DNA of 34,414 nucleotides from Gammaproteobacteria bacterium. GTDB taxonomy: Bacteria > Pseudomonadota > Gammaproteobacteria > SZUA-229. The notes below the pieces were generated by a model. The model ran no database searches, was not told where the DNA came from, and saw only the letters and a list, made by a program, of their open reading frames with translations. Positions 33,755-34,414 of the stretch are shown here, one piece after another. Both the position numbers and the translations under genes were made by a program. The stretch's first letter is position 1. Each line of letters opens with the position of its first letter. Location: contig JAJDNP010000106.1 in assembly GCA_022340645.1 (NCBI GenBank), forward strand, positions 1 to 34,414, read 5' to 3'.

Positions 33755-34102
33755 CAGTTTATTAACAGGAATCCTGTTGAGTAGGTACTATCCGGCAGCC
33801 GTATAGTTCTGTGTTATTTTTTACTACACATAGGATTGCATTTAATGGGACAGAGAGATTTAATCTTAACCATATATCAAAGCCAGCGGACCTGGTCGAT
33901 ATATTGTATGAAATAATGATGGATAGAGCCTGCTCCGCACCCACCTCTTTAACCCTGTGCAACAGATTTAAAATTCAGTTTTTACGCTTATTTATTATCT
34001 AATGCAAGAGTATATAACTGATAGAAACCGGCTGCTTTTCTCTGTTATGCATCAGTTATTATAAAGCGTGGCTGGGTTATTGAGGATGAATGAGTTACCC
34101 GC

Positions 34103-34134
34103 TGCCTGCAACGCTAGCGCTTATGCAAGCCTAC
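34103..34134 (-). repeat. GTAGGC(C/T)TGCATAA repeat, copy 2 (half)
   Basis: Its reverse complement begins GTAGGCTTGCATAAGCGCTA and matches 11020-11051 at 28 of 32 positions. Only one half of the palindrome seen at 11020-11089 is recognisable here. Confidence 0.75.
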
Positions 34135-34175
34135 AAAATCAGAACCCGGCACCGTTTTTGATATTGCTCTTCAGT

Positions 34176-34403
34176 CCACCTTAAGCAAGCCATATGGCCA
34201 CTATCGTTAGCATGGGCTTTCTGCGCCAGCATGTCTGAGCGCACATGTTTTCAATGTGTGCGAGTTCTGGCACAGCATGATAGCGATAGTGGCTAAATGG
34301 GAAACCCTGTTTTTCAGGGGCGCAGCTGTAGTGGCGGCATTCTTTTGGTTACTTTTCTGTTGCTGTAAACAGAAAAGTAACTCGCCAGCGGGGTGAAACC
34401 CGC
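34176..34403 (-). repeat. CTTAAGGTGG dispersed repeat, copy 4 (reversed)
   Basis: Read on the minus strand it starts GCGGGTTTCACCCCGCTGGC at 34403, then has AGTTACTTTTCTG and AGAAAAGTAACCAAAAGAA, and ends CTTGCTTAAGGTGG at 34176. It contains the 97-bp palindrome 34197-34293. The left motif matches copies 1 and 2, and the right half matches copy 3. Confidence 0.75.
34197..34293. repeat. 97-bp palindrome within copy 4
   Basis: GCCACTATCG (34197-34206) and CGATAGTGGC (34284-34293) pair perfectly. Inner pairs are CTGCGCCAG with CTGGCACAG (one mismatch) and GCGCACAT with ATGTGTGC. Copy 3 keeps only one side of this structure. Confidence 0.78.
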
Positions 34404-34414
34404 AAAGCCAAAGT

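Larger units (their letters stand above)
33693..34414. other. Right-edge stretch with repeats, no clear gene
   Basis: 722 bases. 33756-34090 is AT-rich with only short ORFs of unclear meaning; AACAGGAATCCTGTT near 33763-33777 is a small palindrome beside the proposed cassette start. 34103-34134 is copy 2 of the GTAGGC family. 34176-34403 is a reversed copy of the CTTAAGGTGG family, containing a large palindrome. Confidence 0.5.

Noticed and set aside
33762-33962. 66-codon minus-strand ORF upstream of the transposase cassette
   Set aside because: Its end (VVKNNTELYGCRIVP) looks protein-like and could be a fragment of a degraded gene, but there is no start signal or domain to support it, and no attC follows it.
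1-34414. tRNA, rRNA, CRISPR arrays
   Set aside because: No cloverleaf, rRNA-like or regularly spaced direct repeats were seen on reading both strands by eye.

Overview
The window reads as chromosomal DNA of a moderately AT-leaning gammaproteobacterium. Several genes have their closest recognisable forms in that class: a VCA0006/YeeN-type YebC paralogue, YggX, YbcJ-type S4 protein, bacterial TPMT and a PreP-type M16 peptidase. A Tat-exported FccB-like flavoprotein with a dihaem cytochrome c hints at a sulfur-linked respiratory lifestyle, but its key cysteines are not all conserved. No rRNA, tRNA or CRISPR was seen.

Layout. 0.3-2.3 kb: a Gfo/Idh/MocA dehydrogenase and a DegT aminotransferase (GnnA/GnnB-like, UDP-diaminosugar for lipid A or O-antigen). 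2.4-7.4 kb: YebC-family protein, APS kinase, PilZ-like protein, lipase-maturation-factor-family membrane protein, 3-methyladenine DNA glycosylase. 7.4-10.9 kb: TraF_2-type outer-membrane protein, two long palindromes, RDD protein, HMA-fold protein, an 0.8 kb AT-rich gap, S4 protein. 11.1-17.5 kb: an ATM1-type ABC exporter divergent from an RND efflux pair, with a 265-bp inverted-repeat element between them. 17.8-22 kb: A-type Fe-S protein, ATP-grasp enzyme, and a minus-strand formyltransferase / AmrS-like radical SAM / YggX operon. 22-26.1 kb: a minus-strand run of small protein, TPMT and M16C peptidase. 26.2-27.1 kb: NIF3-like protein and a small beta-barrel.

27-34.4 kb is an accessory region in which gene modules (LEA_2 lipoprotein; cytochrome c + FccB-like; a terminal block) are separated by degenerate copies of one dispersed repeat family. 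The terminal block, read on the minus strand, has the architecture of integron gene cassettes. A CopZ-N-terminal-like metallochaperone gene and, upstream of it, a frameshifted IS91-family transposase gene are each bounded by attC-like sites. In both cases the first bases of the cassette are complementary to the R'' box of its own attC. No integrase gene is in the window.

Intergenic DNA throughout is rich in palindromic repeats of several unrelated families. These repeats and the cassette block are the most unusual parts of the window.
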